From an uncultured Lachnospiraceae bacterium (GTDB lineage Bacteria > Bacillota > Clostridia > Lachnospirales > Lachnospiraceae): a stretch of DNA of 64,000 bases. Below the pieces are notes generated by a model that was given only the letters and a program-made list of their open reading frames with translations, was not told where the DNA came from and ran no database searches. The position numbers and the translations under genes are program-made. Shown here one piece after another: positions 22,149 through 32,200 of the stretch (position 1 is the stretch's first letter; each line of letters starts with the position of its first letter). The stretch is taken from positions 1-64,000 of the forward strand of contig CAJTUC010000022.1 in the NCBI GenBank assembly GCA_910579395.1. Direction: 5' to 3'.

Positions 22149-24709
22149 ACATCCTATTTCAAAATTCCAATGTCGGACTGGAAAAAGAACTGGCGGCGGA
22201 GGATTACAAAGCCCATCCGGTCAGAAACAGGATGGCGATACTTGCGGTAGCGTTGACTGCTATTTTGATCTGTGTTGTTTTCACTGTCGGATTCGGCTTT
22301 GTCGGAGCCATGAACTTGTCTTTCGGAGCGTCGCCCGGGCCGGGAGCAGACAGCTGCTGCATCTATGGAGATGAGGAAATCCTGGCGCGGGTGAGGGAAC
22401 TTCCCCAGGTGGACTGGGCAGCTTATGTAAAAAGGTGCAGCACGACCTATCTTCATAATAAAGAATTTTCAGGCCTGGAGGTCCGTCTGTTCATTGCGGA
22501 TGACTTGCATTATGAGAAAAACATGGTGGAGCTGATTGCGGGGAAGTATCCTGAGAAAGCGGACGAAATCCTCGTATCGGATACCTTGTCCAAGCGGCTT
22601 GGACTGGAGGAAAAAATCGGGGCGGAGTACACCCTGACGGTCGTCATACAGGATGAAGGAGAAGAAGTGGAGCAGGACGTTCCCATGACGGTGTGCGGTT
22701 ATTACCGGAACCCGCTGGGGAATGTCAGCAGTATATATGAAGAAATTTATACAGGAGAAGATTTTCTTCCGACTTATAATCCGCTGTTGGCAGAAGGTTA
22801 CGATACAATTTATGTGAAACTGAACAATCTGGATTTCTGGAAGCTTGGGCATGACAGGGAGGAAAAACTGGCAGAAGTGGATGCGCTCGTCGGCGGAAAT
22901 GGAAACGGATATAAAATGAGCGATATGGGCGGCGGCGTCATGGCGCTGGTCTTTGTAATTATTTTCATGATTATGTTCTGCGGGTATATTTTCATTTATA
23001 ATGTATTTGATATATCCATTGTCAATGACATTCGGTTTTACGGGGAATTGAAAACCATCGGTATGACGGCTGGGCAGCTGCGGCGGATGCTCTTTTACCA
23101 GATGAACCGGATTTCTTTGTGGGGAATCGTCATCGGAAGCCTGATCGGATATGGCATCGGGCGGTTTGCTTCCAGGGAAATCGTTGCGGGATTTGCCGAA
23201 GGGATTGCGATGTATTATCAGCCGGCAGGGCCTTTGAAATCTTTTGCCCTGAGCGCGGTTTTTGCATGGATTACCGTTTATATCAGTACCAGACGGCCTT
23301 TTCGGAAGGCGTGCGCCATCTCTCCGGTAGAGGCGGCCAGATACCGTGGGAAACAGAAAAAGGGAGTCTTTTCGGTACTTTCCTTCGGCATCAGCGGCAT
23401 TCTGTTCCTGATGGTTTATACCATATCGGCGGGTTATCAGGTGGATGTGATGATGGAACGGTATAATGAAACGGATTTCCGTATCAGACATAAGGGCAGT
23501 ATGTGGATGCAGGACGAAGCTTATCAGCCGATCAGTCAGAATCTGGTCGCATCGCTGGAGGCGCTTGATTTTACAGAAAATTTCGGACTGATCTATCAGG
23601 CAAGAACGAAGCCGGATTATTTTTTATGGAACGGCTCATACAAGTACGAAGCTTCCATTGGGGAAATTGGAAAAGAGGGAGAGCTTGCGGAAGAAATGCG
23701 TGCCTATAATGCACACTTTAGAGAAATGGGCGGTGACATGGATGAATTTCCGGAAAACGAAAGAGGAAATTATAAGGTTCGGGTACTCGGCGTGCCGCCG
23801 GAATATCTGGCCCGGGATGAAAAATATCTGGACGTGCTGGAAGGCAGCCTGGATGCGGAAAAATTTGCAGAGGGCGGCTATATGATATATAAACGCCTGC
23901 TGTTGGTGGGGAAAGAGAAGACGCGCGCGCTGACGGAGGGAATGGAATATCAGGTACATGCGGGCGATCAGGTCACGGTGCGCTTTTATGATGACGCAGC
24001 ACAGCATTATGTGGAGAAAACTTATACGATCATGGCAATTGTTGTTGATGACAGTATGTTTTCGACGTCGAATACGAAAAACGGTAACATTATCATAAGC
24101 GATGAAGAATTTTGCAGTATTTATTCCAACCATGAGAATCTCGTGAGCGGTATCTGCTTTGATGCTTCGCAGAAATTTGACAGCAAGAGCCTGGAGGCCG
24201 GAAAGGCACAGTATGAGACGGTGGAGAAAATTCTGGAAGAGGACGGTAATCTGCAGCTTATGCTTGACGCAAAATACCAGGATGGCGTATATTCTGCAGG
24301 AAACAAGAAAATTCTCACGGTTTTTGGTATGTTTCTTGCGGCGGTCGTCGGCCTGATCGGCATTGCCAATCTGATCAACACGGTGACGACGGATGTGATG
24401 GCGAGAAAACTGGAATATGCCGCGATGCAGTCTATTGGTATGACCGGGAAACAGATGGAACGGGATATTTTTATAAAATATGCCCGCTATATCCTGACAT
24501 CGGTAGGGATTGCCGCAGTATTTGGTTCGCTGATCACTTACCAGGCAGCCGAAAATCCAACGTTTACGGGATTTTCCCTTCCGGCGTTTGCGCAGGCATT
24601 CACGATTTTTCTTGTTTTTTCCATCTTGCTCAGTGCGGCGATGGCGCGGATTCTGACACGGGTCATGAGCAGAAAGTCGATTGTAGAGAGGCTGCGGGAA
24701 GCGGTGTAA
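22145..24709 (+). CDS. FtsX-like ABC permease with two large ectodomains
   Basis: Membrane protein of 854 residues. A first helix (about 35-60) is followed by an extracellular domain to about 255, three helices (about 260-400) forming an FtsX core, a fifth helix near 415-435, a second ectodomain (about 440-715), and three C-terminal helices with the FtsX stretch ANLINTVTTDVMARKLEYA. This 8-helix layout with two ectodomains differs from the 10-helix single-ectodomain BceB and resembles the larger SalY/MacB-type permeases. It should work with the ATPase just upstream (ATGA overlap). The role is probably resistance to, or sensing of, cell-envelope peptides; the substrate is unknown. Confidence 0.9.
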   Translation: MNILFQNSNVGLEKELAAEDYKAHPVRNRMAILAVALTAILICVVFTVGFGFVGAMNLSFGASPGPGADSCCIYGDEEILARVRELPQVDWAAYVKRCSTTYLHNKEFSGLEVRLFIADDLHYEKNMVELIAGKYPEKADEILVSDTLSKRLGLEEKIGAEYTLTVVIQDEGEEVEQDVPMTVCGYYRNPLGNVSSIYEEIYTGEDFLPTYNPLLAEGYDTIYVKLNNLDFWKLGHDREEKLAEVDALVGGNGNGYKMSDMGGGVMALVFVIIFMIMFCGYIFIYNVFDISIVNDIRFYGELKTIGMTAGQLRRMLFYQMNRISLWGIVIGSLIGYGIGRFASREIVAGFAEGIAMYYQPAGPLKSFALSAVFAWITVYISTRRPFRKACAISPVEAARYRGKQKKGVFSVLSFGISGILFLMVYTISAGYQVDVMMERYNETDFRIRHKGSMWMQDEAYQPISQNLVASLEALDFTENFGLIYQARTKPDYFLWNGSYKYEASIGEIGKEGELAEEMRAYNAHFREMGGDMDEFPENERGNYKVRVLGVPPEYLARDEKYLDVLEGSLDAEKFAEGGYMIYKRLLLVGKEKTRALTEGMEYQVHAGDQVTVRFYDDAAQHYVEKTYTIMAIVVDDSMFSTSNTKNGNIIISDEEFCSIYSNHENLVSGICFDASQKFDSKSLEAGKAQYETVEKILEEDGNLQLMLDAKYQDGVYSAGNKKILTVFGMFLAAVVGLIGIANLINTVTTDVMARKLEYAAMQSIGMTGKQMERDIFIKYARYILTSVGIAAVFGSLITYQAAENPTFTGFSLPAFAQAFTIFLVFSILLSAAMARILTRVMSRKSIVERLREAV

Positions 24710-24761
24710 GGAGTTTTTTACAGGAATTGAAAAGGATGAAGCGGTATCATGGGGGAAGGGT

Positions 24762-25436
24762 ATGGAACAGCATATTTTAGTTATTGAAGATGATAGAACA
24801 TTAAATGCCGGGATTGTATTTGCGCTGGAAAAAGAAGGCTATGCCGTACACAGTGCGCATAGTCTTCTGGAGGCGGAAAAACGTCTTCGGCAGAAAATGA
24901 ATCTGATTCTGCTCGATGTGAATCTGCCTGACGGAGACGGACGGGATTTTCTGCAGAATATCCTCGCGGGACAGCCTGTCCCGGTAATCTGCCTGACGGC
25001 GCTCGATACGGAGGAGGATATGCTAAAGGGATTCCGCGCAGGCTGTGACGATTATGTGACAAAACCCTTTTCCATGCCGGTGCTTGTGATGAAAATCAAG
25101 GCGCTGTTAAAGCGCAGCGAAGGATCGTCGAGGCAGATTTATGCTTCCGGCGATCTGCTCTATGATTTTGAAGGTAAGACATTAAGAAAGCGTGACAGCG
25201 TGGTAGAACTTACCGCGCTGGAAGTGCGGATGCTGGAGTTTTTTATTCGGAACAGAGGCATTGTACTGACAAGGGAAAATCTGCTGGATAAAATCTGGGA
25301 TGCGGAAGAACGGTATGTGGAAGAGCGGACGCTGAATGTCAGCGTCCGCAGGCTGCGCAAGAAGATAGAAGATAATCCGGAAGAACCGAGGTATATCAGG
25401 ACGGTGTTCGGGATTGGATATAAATTTGAAGTATAG
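24762..25436 (+). CDS. OmpR-family response regulator
   Basis: Protein of 224 residues: receiver domain with Asp10/Asp11, phosphoacceptor Asp52 in LILLDVNLPDGDG and the conserved Lys in YVTKPFS, then a winged-helix output domain ending in RYIRTVFGIGYKFEV. It lies between the permease and kinase genes, 52 nt after the permease. GGGGGAAGGG precedes the ATG. Its likely target is the 11-bp GAATGTAAC repeat before the ATPase gene, giving autoregulation of the whole module. Confidence 0.95.
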   Translation: MEQHILVIEDDRTLNAGIVFALEKEGYAVHSAHSLLEAEKRLRQKMNLILLDVNLPDGDGRDFLQNILAGQPVPVICLTALDTEEDMLKGFRAGCDDYVTKPFSMPVLVMKIKALLKRSEGSSRQIYASGDLLYDFEGKTLRKRDSVVELTALEVRMLEFFIRNRGIVLTRENLLDKIWDAEERYVEERTLNVSVRRLRKKIEDNPEEPRYIRTVFGIGYKFEV

Positions 25437-25461
25437 AAGGGAAAGGGCATGGTCATGGGCG

Positions 25462-26511
25462 ATGAGAAATAGGGTAATACAGCGTCTGCAAAGGGGAGAA
25501 GGGACGGACAGGATATGGCTGGGCGGTGTAGGCGGGACGCTCATACTGTTTTGGCTGTTTCTGTCCACAGCTGCCTTCTGGCAGGATTATATTATGGTAT
25601 GGGCGGTGCTGTACGGTATGATGAATCTGCTCGTATTTATCGTGGTATATCTTTTCCTGGCGCGACATGTAAATGGGACTTTGTATGTACTCAGCGATAT
25701 GGTGGAGGAGCTGATCGGCGGAAAAGAGAAAATAGAATTTTCGCCTGTAGAAGATACGGTTCTGTCCAAATTACAGGGACAGCTTTTGAAATTATATGAT
25801 ATTCTGCAATCCCACAAAGAGCGTGAACAGAAGATTCGGAAACAGCTCGATGAAAATATCGGCAATCTGGTGCATCAGATCAGTACGCCGATTACCAATC
25901 TCCAATTATATGTCGGTTTTTTAAAAAGAGACGATTTGACACCGACGGAAAGGGAGAAATTCATGTCCTGTATGGAAGAGCAGGCACAGAAGCTTTTCTG
26001 GCTTGGAGAGAGTTTTTCCAAAATATCCCGTCTGGAAACGGGCATCATTCGCCTGAAGCCGGAAAGACAGAAAGTCGAAGCCGTCATTTTAGGCGCCATC
26101 GGTCAGGCCATGGTCAAAGCGGAGAACAAAGGGATGGAAATTTCTCTGTCCGGAGAAACACAGGCCGTTGCGCTGCTCGACCTTAAATGGACAACGGAAG
26201 CCCTGTTCAACATTCTGGATAATGCCGTAAAATACGGTAAATCCGGGACGTCGATACAGATAGCCGTGACCGATCTTACGAATTATATCAGGATTGCAGT
26301 ACGGAATGAAAGCGAAATAAAGATTTCCCCCCATGAGTATCATCTGCTTTTCAAACGTTTTTACCGTGGGAAGACAAACACCGTGACCGAGGGCATAGGC
26401 TTGGGCTTATACATCGCAAGAAAAATATTAGAGGATGAAAAAGCCTATATCAAAGCCGAAACAAGACCGGACGGTATGACGGAGTTTACCGTTTTCTTAT
26501 ATAAGGGATAG
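25462..26511 (+). CDS. Sensor histidine kinase with minimal ectodomain
   Basis: Kinase of 349 residues. Two close membrane helices (about 25-45 and 48-70 from this start) leave almost no extracellular loop, as in intramembrane-sensing kinases that read flux through an ABC transporter. The His box is unusual, NLVHQISTPITNLQLYVGFL, with HQISTP where HELKTP is common; phosphoacceptor His, N box (FNILDNAVKYG) and G box (GIGLGLYIARK) are present. The start at 25462 follows GAAGGGAAAGGG by about 14 nt, a long gap. Upstream sense codons are open into the regulator gene, so a slightly earlier non-ATG start cannot be excluded. Confidence 0.9.
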   Translation: MRNRVIQRLQRGEGTDRIWLGGVGGTLILFWLFLSTAAFWQDYIMVWAVLYGMMNLLVFIVVYLFLARHVNGTLYVLSDMVEELIGGKEKIEFSPVEDTVLSKLQGQLLKLYDILQSHKEREQKIRKQLDENIGNLVHQISTPITNLQLYVGFLKRDDLTPTEREKFMSCMEEQAQKLFWLGESFSKISRLETGIIRLKPERQKVEAVILGAIGQAMVKAENKGMEISLSGETQAVALLDLKWTTEALFNILDNAVKYGKSGTSIQIAVTDLTNYIRIAVRNESEIKISPHEYHLLFKRFYRGKTNTVTEGIGLGLYIARKILEDEKAYIKAETRPDGMTEFTVFLYKG

Positions 26512-26544
26512 CGTTATAGTAGAAGCTGCCGGGCAGAGCAATTT

Positions 26545-26590
26545 TTACAAATCCCCCAAATTGTAAATTGTTTTTTACAACCCCCTATTC
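26545..26590 (+). promoter_or_regulatory. Inverted and direct repeat operator candidate before the MMPL gene
   Basis: TTTACAA faces TTGTAAA across about 10 nt, and a second TTTTTTACAACCCCC directly repeats the first TTTTTACAAATCCCCC about 29 bp away. The region lies 45-90 bp before the start of the MMPL gene and looks like a regulator site overlapping its promoter. The cognate protein is unknown. Confidence 0.5.
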
Positions 26591-26632
26591 TAAAATTGTG
26601 CTCACAAGGACATTGGTAAAGGAGGCATCATT

Positions 26633-29206
26633 GTGAGCAGATCACAACAGACACCGGAACAGGATTCCAATATCATGATAAAAATTTCCAGTTTTATTGT
26701 TGATAAGAGGAACCTGTTCTTTCTAATTTATATCATTTTAATTATCTTTTCGGCTTTTTCAAGGAACTGGGTACAGGTAGAAAATGAACTTTCCGCTTAT
26801 CTGCCGGAAACGGCGGAGACCTGTCAGGGGCTGGATTTGATGGAGGAACAGTTCATTACATATGGAACCGCGAAGATCATGGTGACAAATATTGAATATG
26901 ATGCGGCGCAGAAACTGGCGGATGAAATAGAAGCGATGGACACGGTCGGAATGCTCGCTTTTGACAATACGACAGACCATTACAATAACTTCTCCGCACT
27001 GTACGATGTCACCTTCGATTATGATGAAACGGACGATAAATGTCTGGAAGCATTGGAGACGTTAAAGGAGTATCTTTCGGGATACGATTTCTATGTTTCG
27101 ACTTCCCTGGGCGACCAGTCCTCGGAAACAATCGCTTCGGAGATGAGCGTCATTATCGTGTGGGTCGCGGTAATCGTCGTTGCTGTGCTTTTACTGACTT
27201 CCCAGACCTGGGCGGAGGTTCCGGTATTACTTCTGACATTTGTGTCGGCTGCCATTCTGAGCATGGGAACGAATTTCGTTTTCGGTACGATTTCTTTTGT
27301 ATCCAATTCCGTGACCGTTGTATTACAGTTGGCGCTTTCCATCGACTATGCGATCATTTTGTGTAACCGTTATAAAGAAGAGCATGCGACGCTGCCAATC
27401 CGGGATGCGGCAATCATTGCCCTGAGTAAGTCGATACCGGAGATATCGTCTTCCAGCTTGACGACCATCGGCGGTCTGATCGCGATGATGTTCATGCAGT
27501 TCGGAATCGGAAGCGACATGGCAATCTGCCTGATTAAAGCGATCATTTTGAGTTTGATGTCCGTCTTTTTGCTGATGCCGGGGCTGATTGTTCTGTTCGG
27601 AAATCTGATGGATAAGACCGTTCATAAGAACTTTGTGCCGAAGATTCCATTCGTCGGAAAGTTTGCTTATAAAACGAGGTTTTTTGTGCCGCCGGTGTTC
27701 GTGGCGATATTGGTCGTTTTCTTTATTTTACAGAAGAATTGTCCTTATGTTTACGGTTATAGTACGCTGACGACGCCGCTGCTCAACCAGTATCAGATTG
27801 CGGACAATATGATAGAAGAAAGTTTCGGAGAGACGAACTTTGTGGCTCTGATCGTGCCTGCCGGAAATTATGACAAAGAAAGTAAATTGTTAAGAGATAT
27901 CGACGCGCGGGCGGAAGTCGATTATTCCGTTGGATTATCCAATACGGAGGCGATGGACGGCTATATGCTGACGGATAAGTTGTCGGCAAGGCAGTTCTCC
28001 GAACTTCTGGAACTGGACTATGAAGTGGCGGAACTGCTCTACATGGCCTATGCGGTCAACGATGAGAACTATGCCAAGCTGGTGAGTGGTATTTCCACAT
28101 ACAGCGTACCCCTCATTGATATGATCATGTTCCTGTATGAAGAGGTGGAGGAAGGTTATGTCACGCTGGAAGACGATCTGATGGATACGCTGGAAAGCGC
28201 TTATCAGCAGATGAATATTGCCAAAGAACAGCTGCAGGGCGAGGAGTACAGCCGTATGCTCATCTATCTGAACCTGCCTGAGGAAGGCGATGAGACATTT
28301 GCTTTTCTGGATGAAATGCACGAAATAGCCCGTAAATATTATGAGGAAGGTACGATTCTCGTTGTCGGAGAGTCTACCAGCCAGTATGATCTCTGTAAGA
28401 CTTTTTCCAGAGATAATACGGTGGTCAATGTGGTATCCATTCTGGCGGTTCTGGCGGTACTTCTTTTTACTTTCAAATCGGCCGGAATGCCGGTACTGCT
28501 GATTATCGTCATTCAGGGAAGTATCTGGATAAATTTCTCTTTCCCGGCTTTGATGAAGTCCAATCTTTTCTTTATGAGCTATCTGATCGTCAGCTCGATT
28601 CAGATGGGCGCCAATATTGATTATGCAATCGTTATTTCCGGGCGGTTCATGGAGCTGAAGGAGAAGATGAACAAAAAAGATGCGATCATCGAAACGATGA
28701 ATTTTGCTTTTCCGACGATCATTACATCGGGCTCCATGTTGGCAATTGCCGGCGTTTTGATCGGACAGATGACTTCCGAAGCGGCAATCGCGGGTATCGG
28801 ACAGTGTCTTGGGCGCGGTACGTTTATTTCCATATTCATCGTTATGTTTATCCTGCCACAGATACTTTTGCTCGGGGAAAAGATTATTGAAAAGACATCC
28901 TTCACCGTTTCCATGCCGGTCATGACGCAGAAAGCGAGCGGGCTTGTCAGCGTCAACGGCAAGATTCGGGGACAGATCAACGGAATTGTCATCGGTGAGA
29001 TTCACGGAATCGTGCGCGGTGAAGTCAATGCCATTATGGAAGTGGGCGATATGATACCGCTCGGAGAAGTGGATGCGACGCTGCTTGCGATAGAGGCCGG
29101 CAGCGGAGAAAACGAGAAGACAGGGCCGGAAGATGTGGGGCCGGATACGGATAGAACACAAGATGTGGTCAGAAAAAAAAGAGAGGAGGCAGACAGCCAT
29201 GAATAG
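26633..29206 (+). CDS. MMPL/RND-family transporter with octapeptide-repeat tail
   Basis: Membrane protein of 857 residues with the two-fold MMPL layout: a membrane helix near 22-40, an ectodomain, a helical bundle (about 180-360) including the motif SIDYAIILCNRY, a second ectodomain (about 395-610) and a second bundle with GANIDYAIVISGRF, whose Asp-Tyr pair is the family's proton-relay feature. Such proteins export lipids or are coupled to surface proteins. The start is GTG with AAAGGAGG 8 nt upstream. The cytoplasmic tail (774-857) is unusual: about four 8-residue units (VNGKIRGQ, INGIVIGE, IHGIVRGE, VNAIMEVG) that look beta-solenoid-like. The stop overlaps the start of a giant surface protein gene, so the two are translationally coupled and probably act together. 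Confidence 0.9.
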   Translation: MSRSQQTPEQDSNIMIKISSFIVDKRNLFFLIYIILIIFSAFSRNWVQVENELSAYLPETAETCQGLDLMEEQFITYGTAKIMVTNIEYDAAQKLADEIEAMDTVGMLAFDNTTDHYNNFSALYDVTFDYDETDDKCLEALETLKEYLSGYDFYVSTSLGDQSSETIASEMSVIIVWVAVIVVAVLLLTSQTWAEVPVLLLTFVSAAILSMGTNFVFGTISFVSNSVTVVLQLALSIDYAIILCNRYKEEHATLPIRDAAIIALSKSIPEISSSSLTTIGGLIAMMFMQFGIGSDMAICLIKAIILSLMSVFLLMPGLIVLFGNLMDKTVHKNFVPKIPFVGKFAYKTRFFVPPVFVAILVVFFILQKNCPYVYGYSTLTTPLLNQYQIADNMIEESFGETNFVALIVPAGNYDKESKLLRDIDARAEVDYSVGLSNTEAMDGYMLTDKLSARQFSELLELDYEVAELLYMAYAVNDENYAKLVSGISTYSVPLIDMIMFLYEEVEEGYVTLEDDLMDTLESAYQQMNIAKEQLQGEEYSRMLIYLNLPEEGDETFAFLDEMHEIARKYYEEGTILVVGESTSQYDLCKTFSRDNTVVNVVSILAVLAVLLFTFKSAGMPVLLIIVIQGSIWINFSFPALMKSNLFFMSYLIVSSIQMGANIDYAIVISGRFMELKEKMNKKDAIIETMNFAFPTIITSGSMLAIAGVLIGQMTSEAAIAGIGQCLGRGTFISIFIVMFILPQILLLGEKIIEKTSFTVSMPVMTQKASGLVSVNGKIRGQINGIVIGEIHGIVRGEVNAIMEVGDMIPLGEVDATLLAIEAGSGENEKTGPEDVGPDTDRTQDVVRKKREEADSHE

Positions 29207-32200
29207 ACAAAAATCTGTCATAAAAGGCATAAAAAAATATCTGTCACGGCGAAAACTGCTGTCACAGAAAAATGATTTGTCAAAGAACTACTATAGAATC
29301 GTCAGCATGCTTATGCTTCCTGTGCTTGTCATGACATTTGTGTCAGAAAATGTGGCATTTGCAGCAGAGGAAAAGAAGGAAGAAACACAGGAAAAAGAGG
29401 CTGAAACAGAAACGGGAGTCGATGGAGCAGCGGCAGTAGAAAATGCGCTGCTGCAAGCAGAAGGAGAGATGGCTGCGGTTTCGGCAGAGGGTAAAGAGGT
29501 GATTAATGTCAGGACTGCCGAAGAGCTTTTAGCGGTTGCCGAAAAATGTGATACAGATGTCTGGTCTGCAGATAAGTTGATCGAGCTGCAGGAAGACATT
29601 TCCCTTGCGGGTATTGATTTTGAACCAATTGCGGTATTTGCAGGCACTTTTAACGGAAACGGACATACGATCAGCGATTTTCATTATGTGGGTTCCGGGT
29701 ATGCAGACGGTTTTTTCCGTTATATCGCGCCGACGGGCATCGTCCAGAACCTGACGATATCTGGCTGGGTCAAAACGGAGAACGAGGAAAAGTGTACGGG
29801 CGGCTTCTGCGGTATTAATGGCGGTTGGATTCTGGAATGTACTTTTTCCGGACGGGTGGAAGGAAAATCGGAAACCGGCGGTATTGTCGGGGAGAATGAA
29901 AGCACCGGTACGATCAGCACCTGTTCCGTCATCGGTTCGGTAACGGGATATGACCGGGCAGGCGGTATTGCGGGCGGTAATTACGGCACGATTCGGAATT
30001 GCACGAATAAAGCGGGTATCAACAGTGACAGCTCCTGGCTGGAGGAAGCGGATGAGTCGGGACTGGAATGGCTGCTGGAAGACATCGAGGAACGGAAGCT
30101 GATCAGCGGAACGGATATCGGCGGTATCGCGGGATATTCCAAAGGTCTTCTGATCAACTGCAATAACGAGGGCGTTGTCGGTTACGAACATAACGGCTAT
30201 AACATCGGCGGCATCGTGGGCAGACAGTCCGGGCAGGTCTTTTTCTGCAATAACAACGGTCAGGTGTATGGGCGTAAGGATGTAGGCGGTATTGTCGGAC
30301 AGATGGAGCCGCATATCAGTGTAGAAGAGGCGGAATCGCTTTCGGAAGCAGTACAGCGGCTTCACGATCTGGTGGATATCTTTTTGAATGATGCCGGTAA
30401 AACACAGGATACGGTAAATGCGGATTTTGATATTCTGCGCAGTCATTCGGATGAAGCACTGAAAAATGCGGATTCCATTGCGAACAAAACAACGGATTTT
30501 ATTGATGATAATATTTCTGCGGTCAATGAGGCTGCCGACCGGATGCGCTACTGCATGGAGCAGATTCCTTATATTGCGGATGATGTTTCCTCTGCCATAG
30601 ACAGCATGAATGAGACGGCGGATGCGCTCGGCAGAGTGGCCGATGTGCTTGATCTGAACGGAAAAGCCGGCGATACGGTATACGATGAGACGGCGCATAC
30701 TCGTCTGTCGCTCGTGTCCGGGGTGGGAGGCGACGTTTATACGAACAGTGCCCTGCCAGCCGAGGGAGAGACGGTCACGTTGTCGGTCGTGTCGGAGGAA
30801 GGATACCGGCTGAGTTACATCAGCGCGGCCGATGCTTCGAAAACAACCATTGAACTGACGATGCTCAGCGATACGGAATACGCTTTTGTCATGCCGTCCG
30901 GAAATGTTGTGGTCAAAGCGGAGTTTGTATATGACGGTAGTGTCACGTCAGATGCGGGAGATGGCAGCGTATCGGTGGTGGTGCCTTCTGCCAGTTCGAG
31001 AAACGACGGAAGCAGCCTGGGCAGCCAGACAGACAGCAATGGAGGCCAGACAGACAGCAATGGAGGCCAGACAAACAGCAATGGAGGCCAGACAAACAGC
31101 AATGGAGGCCAGACAAACAGCAATGGAGATCAGACAAACGGAAATGACGGCCAGACAAATAATAATATCAGTCAGACAGGCAATAATGGTGCAGGTCTGG
31201 ACGCGGATGGGAATGCATCGACCGATGGCACGGACGAATCTGATAACGGTGACAGCGGAGCAGAGAATCCGGATGATCGGACGGACGATGCCGGAAATGA
31301 ACCGGAAAGCAATTCGGAAGATTTGGATGGCGGCAGGGATGATGCAGGAAGTGAGCAGCCTGATGAATCGGTCGAAGATTCAAACGGAACGGCGGAGGAA
31401 GTATCGGATTCGGATAACGAAGCGGATGCAGGCGATGTTGCGCATGACGTGGCTGCGCTGGACGACGGGAAAATCGGTGCGGACCATCAGTTCAGAAAAC
31501 TGGTCAACGCTACGGATGCCTTGAATGGTGCGGAGTATACGATTACAGTTTTGAAAAACGGAGATACGGAAAGTACAGTCAGTGCTCATGCGGACGATGT
31601 TGTAGTCGTTAATGTGCAGCCGGACAGCGGTTGTCAGGCGTCCATACATATAACGGCTGGCGGGGGAGAGATTTCTTTTACAGAGAAAATGGAAGGGCGT
31701 GCCTACCAGTTTATAATGCCGGCTGCGGATGTGGATGTAGCGGTCAGCTTCGTAAAAGCAGGAGTCATTGTGGAATCCAATGCGGGCGGTAAGGCGGATT
31801 ATACCGTATCCGGCAGCAAACTCACGCTGCAGGTCAGACCGAATGCAGGCTATGCGGAAAAAGATCATCCGACCGTTGTCGATAGTGCCGGAAGTCAGCT
31901 GATGATTTCCAGAAAAAGTGCGGGTGCCTATGTTTACGAGGTGGATATGACAAGCGCGAATCCGCCAGTCAGAGTGAAGATAACCTTTACGGCAAGCACG
32001 GATTCTGCGGCAGTAAGCGCTTCCAGAGATAATTTGAGTGAGAACGTCAGTCTGTTAAAGACACAGATGCAGAGTGTTTCCGATACCATGTCAAAAATTG
32101 ACCAGCTTGTCAGCGGAAAGACATTGGATGATATAAAGAACGACGAAGAACTGATCGGCTATATCCTGGATCTGGCGCAGGATTTATCCGATGCGGGAAA

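Noticed and set aside
27935..29230. 431-codon open frame on the minus strand
   Set aside because: It is a shadow of the MMPL gene, with low-complexity His- and Arg-rich translation and no ribosome binding site.
31026..31193. Regular 21-bp repeats that might look like a CRISPR array
   Set aside because: The units are contiguous with no unique spacers, lie in frame inside a large gene and encode QTxSNGG repeats.
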